From the NCBI GenBank assembly GCA_947177825.1, contig CAMWWA010000099.1, forward strand, positions 1-5,013: 5,013 nt of DNA, read 5' to 3'. A model generated the notes under the pieces. That model saw only the letters and a list, made by a program, of their open reading frames with translations, was not told the DNA's origin and did no database searches. A program made the translations under genes and the position numbers. The DNA is from an uncultured Clostridia bacterium (GTDB lineage: Bacteria > Bacillota > Clostridia > Christensenellales > Borkfalkiaceae). Positions 1-5,013 of the stretch are shown here, piece by piece. Positions within the stretch are counted from its first letter, which is position 1. The number at the start of each line of letters is the position of its first letter.

Positions 1-114
1 TATAACTTCGCCTATAAGCTCCTTTTCGGAGACGTGCACGACGTCGTACATCTTGCAGTCCGCCATGCCCTCCGCTATTATCAAGGGACCGGAAATTTTT
101 ACTGTTTTGCCCAT
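1..114 (-). CDS. ntpA: V-type ATP synthase subunit A (catalytic), N-terminal fragment cut by window edge
   Basis: Only the first 38 codons are present; the frame is open at the window edge. The peptide begins MGKTVKISGPLIIAEGM and continues through MYDVVHVSEKELIGEVI. This is the usual N-terminal beta-barrel opening of V/A-type ATPase A subunits (pattern G-x-V-x-x-(S/V)-GP-L-(V/I)-x-A-x-G-M, then M-x-(D/E)-V-V-x-V-G/S-x-x-x-L-I-G-E). In the family this subunit binds and hydrolyses (or makes) ATP in the A3B3 head; its P-loop would lie outside the window. The ATG at 114 is supported by a TGAGG ribosome binding site six bases upstream. The gene follows subunit F by 8 nt, as in the E. hirae operon, and subunit B is expected next. 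Identification rests on a short peptide but agrees fully with context. Confidence 0.93.
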   Translation of the reverse strand, partial: MGKTVKISGPLIIAEGMADCKMYDVVHVSEKELIGEVI

Positions 115-120
115 AAAAAA

Positions 121-125
121 CCTCA
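121..125 (-). promoter_or_regulatory. Ribosome binding site of ntpA, overlapping the subunit F stop codon
   Basis: On the minus strand TGAGG lies six T residues before the ntpA ATG. Its first three bases are the TGA stop of the subunit F gene, so termination of one gene occurs on the initiation site of the next. This suggests tight translational coupling of F to A. Confidence 0.75.
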
Positions 126-440
126 GTTATTAAATAAAATGTCTACGCCGAGGGCGCGTTCCATTGCGTTTTTCAAAAGTTGAGTACCGTGCCCCGTGCT
201 GCCGTTCTTTGAAGGTATGCTTAAAACCACGGGGTAAGGCTGCTCGTCAAACCTCTTTAAAAATTCGGTCAGCGGTTTGGCAAGCTCCTCGGTAAGAAAA
301 ATTATCTGGTAATCCTTGGCGACCTTCCTTAAGACCTCGCGCGCCTTCGCCTCGTTTTCCGCGGCAAAGGTTGCAACGCCCGCAGCCCTGAAAACCATAA
401 TGCTGTCGCCGTCGCCTATGATTGCTATTTTACCTGTCAT
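123..440 (-). CDS. ntpG: V-type ATP synthase subunit F (central stalk; NtpG in E. hirae naming)
   Basis: This 105-residue protein is the small central-stalk subunit that binds subunit D and rotates inside the A3B3 head. It has the compact Rossmann-like pattern of the family (PF01990 type). There is an N-terminal strand and GD turn, KIAIIGDGDS (residues 4-13), followed by FRAAGV (17-22). A central strand IIFLTEELA (46-54) is the usual 'I-I-hydrophobic-T-E' element. The loop PVVLSIPSKNG (70-80) follows, and the C-terminal helix ends in MERALGVDIL (93-102), matching the conserved (E/K)RA-(I/L)-G-(V/F)-DI ending. Length is normal for the family. The ATG at 440 has AGGTGA just upstream and follows the subunit C stop by 16 nt. 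Naming differs by system: atpF/vatF in general annotation, ntpG in E. hirae. It should not be confused with E. hirae NtpF, which is the stalk protein at the other end of this operon. Confidence 0.95.
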   Translation of the reverse strand: MTGKIAIIGDGDSIMVFRAAGVATFAAENEAKAREVLRKVAKDYQIIFLTEELAKPLTEFLKRFDEQPYPVVLSIPSKNGSTGHGTQLLKNAMERALGVDILFNN

Positions 441-443
441 AAG

Positions 444-449
444 TCACCT
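444..449 (-). promoter_or_regulatory. Ribosome binding site of the subunit F gene
   Basis: AGGTGA on the minus strand, in the 16-nt gap between the subunit C stop (457-459) and the F start ATG (438-440). The AGG core is six bases from the ATG. It fixes the start chosen for F. Confidence 0.65.
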
Positions 450-456
450 GTAACTT

Positions 457-1437
457 TTACCGTATCGCGCGCAAACGGCGTTTTATTTCGCTATCCTTCA
501 TACCTGCAAGGAGGCACACGAAAAGTATTCTTACGTTCGTATTTTCCGCGCGTCGGCGGAATACGTAGTAAAGAAACGGCTGGCTCTTTTGCAGCTCGTA
601 CTTCTTAGCGGTGAAGTATTCCGTTTCGTAGCTTTCGCAAATTCGTTCCGCCGCGGTCAAAGGAAGCCCCGCCGCCTTATCCGCAACGCACTTCCTTACA
701 AACCCGTAATAGGGCGTGGCTTTGAAAGCTTTCAAAGCCTTTTCGCTATCCTCGTCGAAAAGCAAAGCAAGCTGCTTATCCGAAAGCTTTCCGCCGGTAA
801 CGTAACACTTTGCGGCGTATTCCTCCTCCGCCGAGCGGAGCGCCGTTAAAATATTGGTCATATCCGCCCTGGTGGTTAAAAGCTTTTTCAAAAGCGCGTT
901 CCTTGCGCACTCTTCGTGCAGATGCTTATACAGCGCCTTTTCGAAAATAATTCCTATCTCCGCGCCCGAAACCTCCGCCTTGTTTTCCTCCGAAAACAGC
1001 GCGGCAGCCTCCTTCACGGCATCGCCCAAAGTTTTACCCAAGGGCGCGTATTCGCCAGAATTTACGCAGTTTATAATTACCTCCGCGGAGATAAGCCCCG
1101 CAGGGGCAAGCATATTTTCGGTATCGAGATTAAGATAGCGCGCCTTTACCGCCGCCTTCGCGTTGTGAAAATCGCGCGGCGACAACAGATACGCCGCCTC
1201 CGCACGGGAGGGCGCGTATTCGCGGATAAACCCGTCTATAGCCGCCTCGTCGGCGGAAACGAGCTTTTCGTACTCGTAAACGGACGCCGCTTCCGCACCT
1301 TTGCCGAAGCCGCTCTCCGAAACGACGCGCAAAGCCTCCTCCGCGCCCGAATCGCAGAGCTTGAATATCTTGTCGTTTAAAAGATATTTCTCTCTGGCGG
1401 CGATAACGCCGTTCGTGTACAATAAGTCCTTACTCAT
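457..1437 (-). CDS. ntpC: V-type ATP synthase subunit C (rotor collar, AC39/d-type)
   Basis: This 326-residue, mostly helical soluble protein is the collar that joins the central axle (D and F) to the membrane K ring. It belongs to the vATP-synt_AC39 family (PF01992 type), whose usual length is about 320-350. Visible family marks are YLLSPRDFHNAKAAVKARYL (83-102; the 'P-x-D-x-H-N-x-K-x-x-x-K' block), IGIIFEKALYKHL (161-173), DMTNILTALR (192-201; the D-x-x-N-I-x-x-x-x-R block) and the C-terminal block QPFLYYVFRRRAENTNVRILFVCLLAGM (spanning 286-313), where the family has 'P-x-x-Y-(Y/F)-x-x-(R/K)-(K/R)-x-E-x-x-N-(L/V)-R-x-(I/L)'. No membrane segments are expected. The ATG at 1437 overlaps the subunit E stop by 8 nt (ATGAGTAA) and lacks a clear Shine-Dalgarno match, so it is probably translated by coupling or reinitiation after E. 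Sequence conservation in this family is low, but the motifs and position make the call firm. Confidence 0.94.
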   Translation of the reverse strand: MSKDLLYTNGVIAAREKYLLNDKIFKLCDSGAEEALRVVSESGFGKGAEAASVYEYEKLVSADEAAIDGFIREYAPSRAEAAYLLSPRDFHNAKAAVKARYLNLDTENMLAPAGLISAEVIINCVNSGEYAPLGKTLGDAVKEAAALFSEENKAEVSGAEIGIIFEKALYKHLHEECARNALLKKLLTTRADMTNILTALRSAEEEYAAKCYVTGGKLSDKQLALLFDEDSEKALKAFKATPYYGFVRKCVADKAAGLPLTAAERICESYETEYFTAKKYELQKSQPFLYYVFRRRAENTNVRILFVCLLAGMKDSEIKRRLRAIR

Positions 1438-2017
1438 CTGATATACCGGAATTAAATATAACGGAAGCTATCTCCGCCTGCTTTTCTTCCCTGTCCGCAG
1501 CCAGTATCGCGCCGAACGAAAGGTTTTTGTCGGAATTTTTTCCGCAAAGCATAAAACCGCCGTCAAGCGTGGCGTGCTTGGTTGAAACCTTCAACTTCTT
1601 TTCCTTAATAATCGGAAGGGCGGAAACCGCCTGCGCATAGCGGAAATTGTCCGCAAACACCAGCTGGTCGCCCTCTTCCGCGTGCTCTTCCAAAAGCCGC
1701 TTGCAGAGGAACAGCGTGTCCCTTTCGCTCAGATTCAGAAGCTTTTCAAGCGCACGGGAGTATACCTTGTCTATAACGCCGCGCTTTTCGGCAAGCAGAA
1801 TCTTTGCGCCGTCCAGCCGCGCTGCGGCAGCCTTTCCGTCGAAAATGCTTTCCGCCTTGGCTTTTACCTGCGCTTCGGTTCCCTGCCTGTTTCTTTCGGC
1901 TCTGGTATTCGCCTCGGCAACCGTTGCCTTAGCCCTTTCCTCCGCCTCGTTGATAATTGCCCGCGCCTCTTCCTCGGCGTCGGAAATTATCCTTTCGACA
2001 ATTGCCTGTTCGCTCAT
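1430..2017 (-). CDS. ntpE: V-type ATP synthase subunit E (peripheral stalk)
   Basis: This 195-residue protein is a peripheral stalk subunit that pairs with the G/H-type subunit encoded at the head of the operon and grips the top of the A3B3 head. Residues 1-65 are a long charged Ala/Glu/Arg-rich coiled coil (repeats of the A-E-E-x-A-(R/K)-x-I/T-x-x-E-A type). Residues from about 70 on form the globular domain that binds the catalytic head. The C-terminal family signature is present: LDGGFML (151-157) and NLSFGAIL (165-172), followed by a helix rich in E and ending in IASVIF. Length is typical (about 190-200). The ATG at 2017 lies five bases after the subunit K stop and has no good Shine-Dalgarno sequence, so coupling to K is likely. 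The 3' end overlaps subunit C by 8 nt. Confidence 0.95.
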   Translation of the reverse strand: MSEQAIVERIISDAEEEARAIINEAEERAKATVAEANTRAERNRQGTEAQVKAKAESIFDGKAAAARLDGAKILLAEKRGVIDKVYSRALEKLLNLSERDTLFLCKRLLEEHAEEGDQLVFADNFRYAQAVSALPIIKEKKLKVSTKHATLDGGFMLCGKNSDKNLSFGAILAADREEKQAEIASVIFNSGISDE

Positions 2018-2022
2018 AATGC

Positions 2023-2541
2023 TTATACGAGGGGAATTAACATTATCGAAATGATAAGTCCCAGAATTGCATAGAACTCAATCATTGCGGGATAGATGAT
2101 AAGCTTACCGCCAAGCGAATCCTGCTTGCCTACCGCGTAGATACAGTTGACAGCCGATTTGCCCTGAAATATGCCCGTGATAAGACCAGCAACCGCCATA
2201 GGCATTACCGCGCCGAGCATAGCCCAGCCCTGTGCAAGGGTCATACCCGCCTCAACCGAGCCGGAAGCTATGATTCCGATAATAAAGCCGTAAATACCCT
2301 GCGTTGCGGGAAGCAGCACGAGAACGAGAACCTTACCGAACTTGTCGGGTGCTTCGCCCAGCACGCCTGCCGCCGCGGTGCCCGTCTTGAAAAGACCGAT
2401 TGCCGAACCTATGCCGCAGAGAATGACGCAGAGTGCGACGCCTATCATAGCGACTGTGAAACCGGTGTAGCCGATTTGCGTCGCCTTTTCGCCGACTTCC
2501 TGAACAACCTGCTCACCTTCCGCCAAAAGTGATAAAAACAT
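2023..2541 (-). CDS. ntpK: V-type ATP synthase subunit K (16-kDa proteolipid, rotor ring)
   Basis: This 172-residue membrane protein builds the rotor ring that carries the coupling ion. It is a tandem duplication of the two-helix c-subunit hairpin, giving four membrane helices. Helix 1 is about residues 26-52 and helix 2 about 69-92 (containing LLPATQGIYGF). Helix 3 is about 104-125 and helix 4 about 147-172 (containing AMIEFYAILGL). The first hairpin lacks an acidic residue; the single carboxylate is Glu155 in helix 4. All known Na+ ligands of E. hirae NtpK (Leu61, Thr64, Gln65, Gln110, Glu139) have counterparts at a constant offset of 16: Leu77, Thr80, Gln81, Gln126 and Glu155. The helper Tyr68 corresponds to Tyr84. 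The ATG at 2541 is chosen over an upstream in-frame TTG at 2553 because GGAGG lies five bases before the ATG and would itself be inside the longer frame. The protein is about 16 residues longer at the N terminus than the E. hirae one. Confidence 0.96.
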   Translation of the reverse strand: MFLSLLAEGEQVVQEVGEKATQIGYTGFTVAMIGVALCVILCGIGSAIGLFKTGTAAAGVLGEAPDKFGKVLVLVLLPATQGIYGFIIGIIASGSVEAGMTLAQGWAMLGAVMPMAVAGLITGIFQGKSAVNCIYAVGKQDSLGGKLIIYPAMIEFYAILGLIISIMLIPLV

Positions 2542-2546
2542 ATAAA

Positions 2547-2551
2547 CCTCC
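2547..2551 (-). promoter_or_regulatory. Strong ribosome binding site of ntpK
   Basis: A full GGAGG on the minus strand, five bases (TTTAT) before the ATG at 2541-2539. It is preceded by an AT-rich stretch with almost no G or C. It decides the start of ntpK: the TTG at 2553 overlaps the GGAGG and cannot be the natural start. Confidence 0.88.
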
Positions 2552-2560
2552 AAAATGTTT

Positions 2561-4534
2561 TTATTTATTTAACACGTAAACGTGTTTGTGTTTCGAACCT
2601 AAAGGATTGAAGAGCGAACCTTCGCCCTCGTAGAACCTTCCGTAGAACTCCACGTATTGCAGTCTTGCGTCGTGAATATACGCGCCCAAAAGCCCTATCG
2701 CAAGGTTGAATACGTGACCGATAACCATAATCGCAACGCCCAGTATTATGAACGCGACGTTGCCGCTGCCTATCAGCGATACCGAGTTTGAAGTAATGAT
2801 ATCTGCAATAACCGCGCCTGCCAGCATCAGACCGTAAAGCCTTGCGTAGCTTAAAATATCCGAAGCGTAGTTTATTACGCCGTACGCGGAGCCGAAGCCC
2901 TTTGTAAACTTGCCTAAAAGCTTTTCGTGCCTGCCTGCGGTGAAGATGGCAACCACGAGGCTTGCGCCCGCAATAATGCCGCCCACCGTGGCAAGAATAG
3001 GCACGTTGAACTGCTTCACGAAGCCCGCGATTGCAAGCTCCACGCCCACGGAGAACACCGCCCACACGACGCCGTCGAAAATGCCGTCCCAGATTTTGCC
3101 CCTGCGCCAGCACTGAACGGCTAGGCACACGTAGCCTGCAAAAATCTGCCCCACGCCGATAAGCATGCTTATTATCAACAGTGCGGGAACGTTTATTCCC
3201 GAAAGCGACCAGCTCATATTTACGCCCTGCAAGTCGGGCATAACCTTGAACGGCAGAAGCGCGAACCCGAAGAACGAATTGAACAGCACGCCCCAGATAA
3301 CCGTGAATATACCGCCGATTGCAAACACGCCGCCCAGTCTGTTAATCATAGTGTCGCGCCGCCTGTTTTTAAACCACAGGAAACAGCCGCCTATAATCAT
3401 CATCAGCCCGTAACCCATGTCCGCCATTATAAAGCCGAGGAAAAGGCTGTAAAAGAACGCCATTACCGTGTTCGGGTCGAACTCGCGCGAGCTGGGCGCC
3501 GAATACATATTGGTAACAGCCTCGAAATTTTTAACTATTTTATTATTCTTTAAAAGGGTAGGCGGAACCTCGTCCTCGGCGGGCTTGGAAAACTCGAAAT
3601 ATATCGCCGACGAAGCTTCGGTCAGAACCTTTCGAACTATATCCTCCGCCTCAACGGGAACGTACGCTTCCAGCAAAAACGTAGTCTGCGTTTCAAGCAT
3701 CTTTTCGGCAAGCTCCGCCTTTTCCAGCTCGAACGCAACGTAGTCGCAGTAAATCTGCAAATTGCGGATACGGTCCTTAAACGCATAGAAATCCGAATTT
3801 TCGCGCAGCTCGAGCGCAAGCTCCTCCTCGCGCTCAATTAACGAGTTATAAATTTCCTCGCCCGTGCGCCCGTCGTCAAAGGGGCACTTGGCAAAACCGA
3901 AGCTCTGCAAAACAGCGTCGGTCTTTTCAACCTCCGTTTTGTGCGCGGCAACCATAATAAGCTCGCTGTCGCCGTCGCTCGCCATAAACGAATAGGAGGC
4001 AAGGGGCAGTTCCCCTATTGCCTGAATAAAATTATCCTTTGCCGCCGCTGGAATAACGCCTATTTTAAACCGCGCGTGCGCCGTGTTTTCAACCGTCAAA
4101 GGCTGCGTTACCGAAGAATATATGCGCGCTTCCGCAATCGTCCGCCTTACCTTTGCAAGCTCCGCGGAATCCTTTCTGCGTTTTTCCGAAAGGCGGTTGA
4201 CCTCCTCTACCGTTTGGTCCGCCTCCGCCTTTAAATCCTTTGCGCCTATAAATTCGGAATAGGTGATTTCGGACGTGCTTTCGGGCAAATCTTCCTTCAG
4301 TTTGTTGCGCGTGATATGCTTGGTCACGCTTTCCGTAATTTCGGCAAGCGCGTTTTCAAGACCCGAAAGATATTCCTTCAGGCTTTCGCAGTCCGCAGTC
4401 ATCGGCGAAGCGTATTCAGTTTGAGAGTGCAGCTTTATTTCGGTCGCGCCCGTCCTTTGCAGGGCGTTTAACACCTTGTCCTTTTCGTAGGACATGGCGA
4501 CCAGATTGAGCTTGCCCATTTCAACAACCGCCAC
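2561..4534 (-). CDS. ntpI: V-type ATP synthase subunit I (a-type membrane stator)
   Basis: This 657-residue protein is the membrane stator that provides the ion path next to the K ring. Residues 1-330 are cytoplasmic: an alpha/beta head with two long coiled-coil arms (about 50-140 and 225-290), where the peripheral stalks attach. The junction has the conserved block from VPPTLLKNN (323-331) through NFEAVTNMYSAP, DPN and FLGFIMADMGYGLM (366-378). The C-terminal half has about seven or eight hydrophobic segments. The essential half-channel arginine is in LSYARLYGLMLAG (Arg565). A second conserved basic block, GAYIHDARLQYVEFYGRFYEG (within 617-637, Arg624), lies near the C terminus. Length is typical (about 640-670). 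The start is taken as GTG at 4534: it gives the family-typical opening MAVVEMGKLNLV and sits seven bases after GGAGG. The TTG at 4540 is one base from that site. The gene overlaps the preceding one by 14 nt. Confidence 0.96.
   Translation of the reverse strand: MAVVEMGKLNLVAMSYEKDKVLNALQRTGATEIKLHSQTEYASPMTADCESLKEYLSGLENALAEITESVTKHITRNKLKEDLPESTSEITYSEFIGAKDLKAEADQTVEEVNRLSEKRRKDSAELAKVRRTIAEARIYSSVTQPLTVENTAHARFKIGVIPAAAKDNFIQAIGELPLASYSFMASDGDSELIMVAAHKTEVEKTDAVLQSFGFAKCPFDDGRTGEEIYNSLIEREEELALELRENSDFYAFKDRIRNLQIYCDYVAFELEKAELAEKMLETQTTFLLEAYVPVEAEDIVRKVLTEASSAIYFEFSKPAEDEVPPTLLKNNKIVKNFEAVTNMYSAPSSREFDPNTVMAFFYSLFLGFIMADMGYGLMMIIGGCFLWFKNRRRDTMINRLGGVFAIGGIFTVIWGVLFNSFFGFALLPFKVMPDLQGVNMSWSLSGINVPALLIISMLIGVGQIFAGYVCLAVQCWRRGKIWDGIFDGVVWAVFSVGVELAIAGFVKQFNVPILATVGGIIAGASLVVAIFTAGRHEKLLGKFTKGFGSAYGVINYASDILSYARLYGLMLAGAVIADIITSNSVSLIGSGNVAFIILGVAIMVIGHVFNLAIGLLGAYIHDARLQYVEFYGRFYEGEGSLFNPLGSKHKHVYVLNK
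2571..2586 (-). other. Inverted repeat (hairpin) at the ntpI/ntpK junction
   Basis: A perfect 6-bp stem with a 4-base loop (AACACG-TTTA-CGTGTT on the minus strand) covers the last codons of ntpI. It is followed by an A/T-only stretch with one C, then the ntpK ribosome binding site. There is no T tract after it on either strand, so it is not a standard intrinsic terminator. It may be an mRNA processing or stability element, or chance within coding sequence. Confidence 0.45.
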
Positions 4535-4838
4535 GCACAATCCTCCGTACTACGTCGCTTACGATATTGTCCGTCGATTTAAGACAGTCGGCTGCGTACT
4601 TTGCCGCCACCGCCCTCTTTGCGGTAATTTCGTCGTCGTATTTTTTCTGCGCCGCCTCTTCCGCTTCCTTGATTGCCTTTTCGCGGTAAGCCTTACATTC
4701 CGCTTCCGAAAGCTTGGCAATGTCTGCGGAACGCTCCTCGGCGTTGCCCGCAATTTCCGCGGCTTTCTGCTGCGCCGCCGCCTTTATTTCAGCCGCTTTT
4801 TCCTCGGCTTCGTTAATAGATTTCAATATTTCCTGCAT
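4521..4838 (-). CDS. ntpF: V-type ATPase peripheral stalk subunit (G/H-type; NtpF in E. hirae, AhaH-like)
   Basis: This 105-residue protein is the partner of subunit E in the peripheral stalks. It is almost wholly a charged Ala/Glu/Lys-rich coiled coil (residues 1-80), with repeats of the type A-A-E-I-x-A-x-A-x-x-K-A. A short C-terminal helix follows: KSTDNIVSDVVRRIVRGGC (87-105). There is no signal peptide or membrane segment. Length fits the family (about 100-110). First position in the operon, directly before subunit I, matches E. hirae ntpF and archaeal ahaH. The ATG at 4838 is preferred over an in-frame TTG at 4844 because the TTG falls between the predicted -10 box and the transcription start. 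No Shine-Dalgarno match precedes either start. The 3' end overlaps ntpI by 14 nt and contains the ntpI ribosome binding site. Coiled-coil composition alone would be weak evidence, so identity leans on gene order. Confidence 0.88.
   Translation of the reverse strand: MQEILKSINEAEEKAAEIKAAAQQKAAEIAGNAEERSADIAKLSEAECKAYREKAIKEAEEAAQKKYDDEITAKRAVAAKYAADCLKSTDNIVSDVVRRIVRGGC
4542..4546 (-). promoter_or_regulatory. Ribosome binding site of ntpI, inside the preceding gene
   Basis: GGAGG on the minus strand, seven bases before the GTG at 4534-4532 and within the last codons of the G/H stalk gene. The spacing decides in favour of GTG over the TTG at 4540, which would be only one base away. Confidence 0.8.
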
Positions 4839-4846
4839 ACGCAATT

Positions 4847-4875
4847 ATTTTAGCATAAATTTTCCATTTTTGCAA
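4847..4875 (-). promoter_or_regulatory. Main predicted operon promoter (extended -10, sigma-A type)
   Basis: On the minus strand, TTGCAA (4875-4870), a 17-base spacer ending in TGC, then TAAAAT (4852-4847). The TG motif one base before the -10 makes it an extended -10 promoter. The -10 matches consensus at five of six positions and the -35 at four of six, with ideal spacing. Transcription would begin about 4838-4841, at or within three bases of the first gene's ATG, so the transcript would be essentially leaderless. It is a prediction from sequence only. Confidence 0.65.
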
Positions 4876-4931
4876 TAGGAAATTCCGCACATTATGTTAT
4901 AAAAGCACAAATTTTTATATTTTTTCACAAC

Positions 4932-4944
4932 GATAAATTTTATC
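4932..4944. repeat. 13-bp perfect palindrome GATAAATTTTATC
   Basis: GATAAA and TTTATC flank a single central base. It overlaps the -10 box of the possible upstream operon promoter and lies just upstream of the -35 of the plus-strand promoter. It could be an operator, but AT-rich composition raises the chance rate. The half GATAAA preceded by AC recurs once at 4982-4989. Confidence 0.35.
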
Positions 4945-4964
4945 ATTTGCATTTATTTAGTAAA
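4937..4964 (-). promoter_or_regulatory. Possible second, upstream operon promoter
   Basis: On the minus strand, TTTACT (4964-4959), a 16-base spacer ending in TGA, and TAAAAT (4942-4937), again with an extended -10 TG. Transcripts would carry a leader of roughly 90 bases. In such AT-rich DNA chance matches are common, and the -35 is weak, so this is less certain than the promoter nearer the gene. Confidence 0.3.
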
Positions 4965-4975
4965 TACATTACAAT
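4947..4975 (+). promoter_or_regulatory. Predicted promoter of a divergent plus-strand gene
   Basis: TTGCAT (4947-4952), a 17-base spacer and TACAAT (4970-4975), with transcription expected to start near 4982. The -10 is good (five of six), while the -35 matches only at TTG. It fits the ribosome binding site at 4999-5005, giving a leader of about 30 bases. Confidence 0.45.
4951..4969. repeat. 19-bp near-perfect palindrome filling the spacer of the divergent promoter
   Basis: ATTTATTTA and TAAATACAT flank a central G and pair at eight of nine positions; the inner six (TATTTA/TAAATA) are perfect. It lies exactly between the -35 and -10 of the plus-strand promoter and covers the -35 of the possible upstream operon promoter. 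It is a candidate operator for a dimeric regulator, which is not identified. Confidence 0.4.
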
Positions 4976-4998
4976 AGTCGTACGATAAACAGTAATTT

Positions 4999-5005
4999 AA
5001 AGGAG
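4999..5005 (+). promoter_or_regulatory. Ribosome binding site of a divergent gene starting at the window edge
   Basis: AAAGGAG on the plus strand is followed by six bases and then AT as the last two bases of the window (5012-5013). This would be an ATG start if the next base is G. Nothing can be said of the gene's product. Confidence 0.6.
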
Positions 5006-5013
5006 ATAGCTAT

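Noticed and set aside
589..1380. Three plus-strand open frames (589-849, 854-1138, 916-1380) antisense to subunit C
   Set aside because: They overlap a confident minus-strand gene, give Arg/Ser-rich low-quality translations, match no family I know and have no convincing ribosome binding site. They are shadows of the GC-rich codon use of ntpC.
1647..2074. Plus-strand frames antisense to subunit E (1647-2054 and 1682-2074)
   Set aside because: The Ser/Ala-rich translations mirror the Glu/Ala-rich coiled coil of E on the other strand; no domain is recognisable.
2571..2586. Intrinsic terminator between ntpI and ntpK
   Set aside because: The hairpin stem is short and is followed by an A-rich rather than T-rich stretch in the transcript; on the opposite strand the following bases are also not a T tract. 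A terminator inside the ATPase operon would also make no sense.
2565..3128. Minus-strand frame of 187 residues within ntpI
   Set aside because: Extremely Arg-rich out-of-frame translation nested in the membrane domain of subunit I, which has clear family motifs in its own frame.
4535..4540. TTG at 4540 as the start of subunit I
   Set aside because: Only one base separates it from the GGAGG; the GTG at 4534 has seven-base spacing and gives the family-typical N terminus.
4494..4853. Plus-strand frame of 119 residues antisense to the G/H stalk gene
   Set aside because: Phe/Arg-rich shadow of a Lys/Glu-rich coiled-coil gene. It covers both the ntpI start and the operon promoter and has no supported start.
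1..5013. A previously undescribed system, CRISPR array, mobile element, tRNA or rRNA
   Set aside because: The window is filled by recognised ATPase subunit genes. No direct-repeat array, transposase, terminal inverted repeats or RNA gene signature was seen in either strand, and the only non-coding stretch of any size (4839-5013) is a divergent control region.

Overview
The window is the promoter-proximal part of a minus-strand operon for a bacterial V/A-type (rotary) ATPase. Read in the direction of transcription (right to left), it encodes the peripheral stalk G/H-type subunit (E. hirae NtpF), subunit I (a-type stator), subunit K (16-kDa proteolipid rotor), subunit E (peripheral stalk), subunit C (rotor collar), subunit F (central stalk, E. 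hirae NtpG) and the first 38 residues of catalytic subunit A. This is the same order as the Enterococcus hirae ntpFIKECGA... operon. Subunits B and D, expected downstream of A, lie outside the window. The genes are packed with 14-nt and 8-nt overlaps or gaps of 5 to 19 nt. Every plus-strand reading frame inside the operon is a shadow.

The source is most likely an anaerobic low- to mid-GC Firmicute (Clostridia-like). The reasons are the E. hirae-like operon order, strong GGAGG-type ribosome binding sites, TTG/GTG start ambiguities and a sharply AT-rich intergenic region beside more GC-rich coding DNA. The exact lineage cannot be read from the window.

Layout. 1-114 is the start of ntpA. 123-440 is subunit F, 457-1437 subunit C, 1430-2017 subunit E, 2023-2541 subunit K, 2561-4534 subunit I and 4521-4838 the G/H stalk subunit. 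4839-5013 is an AT-rich divergent control region. It holds one good extended -10 promoter for the operon, a weaker upstream one, a plus-strand promoter, two palindromes and a ribosome binding site for a divergent gene that would begin at the last two bases of the window.

Function. E and G/H form the peripheral stalks that hold the A3B3 head against subunit I. F and D (D off-window) form the central axle, and C couples the axle to the K ring. K retains every residue that binds sodium in E. hirae NtpK, so a sodium-coupled enzyme is the best prediction. The content is a well-known system, not a new one. The points that merit a second look are regulatory: a probably leaderless first gene, a hairpin and AU-rich leader in front of the high-copy K subunit, and palindromes placed over the divergent promoters.
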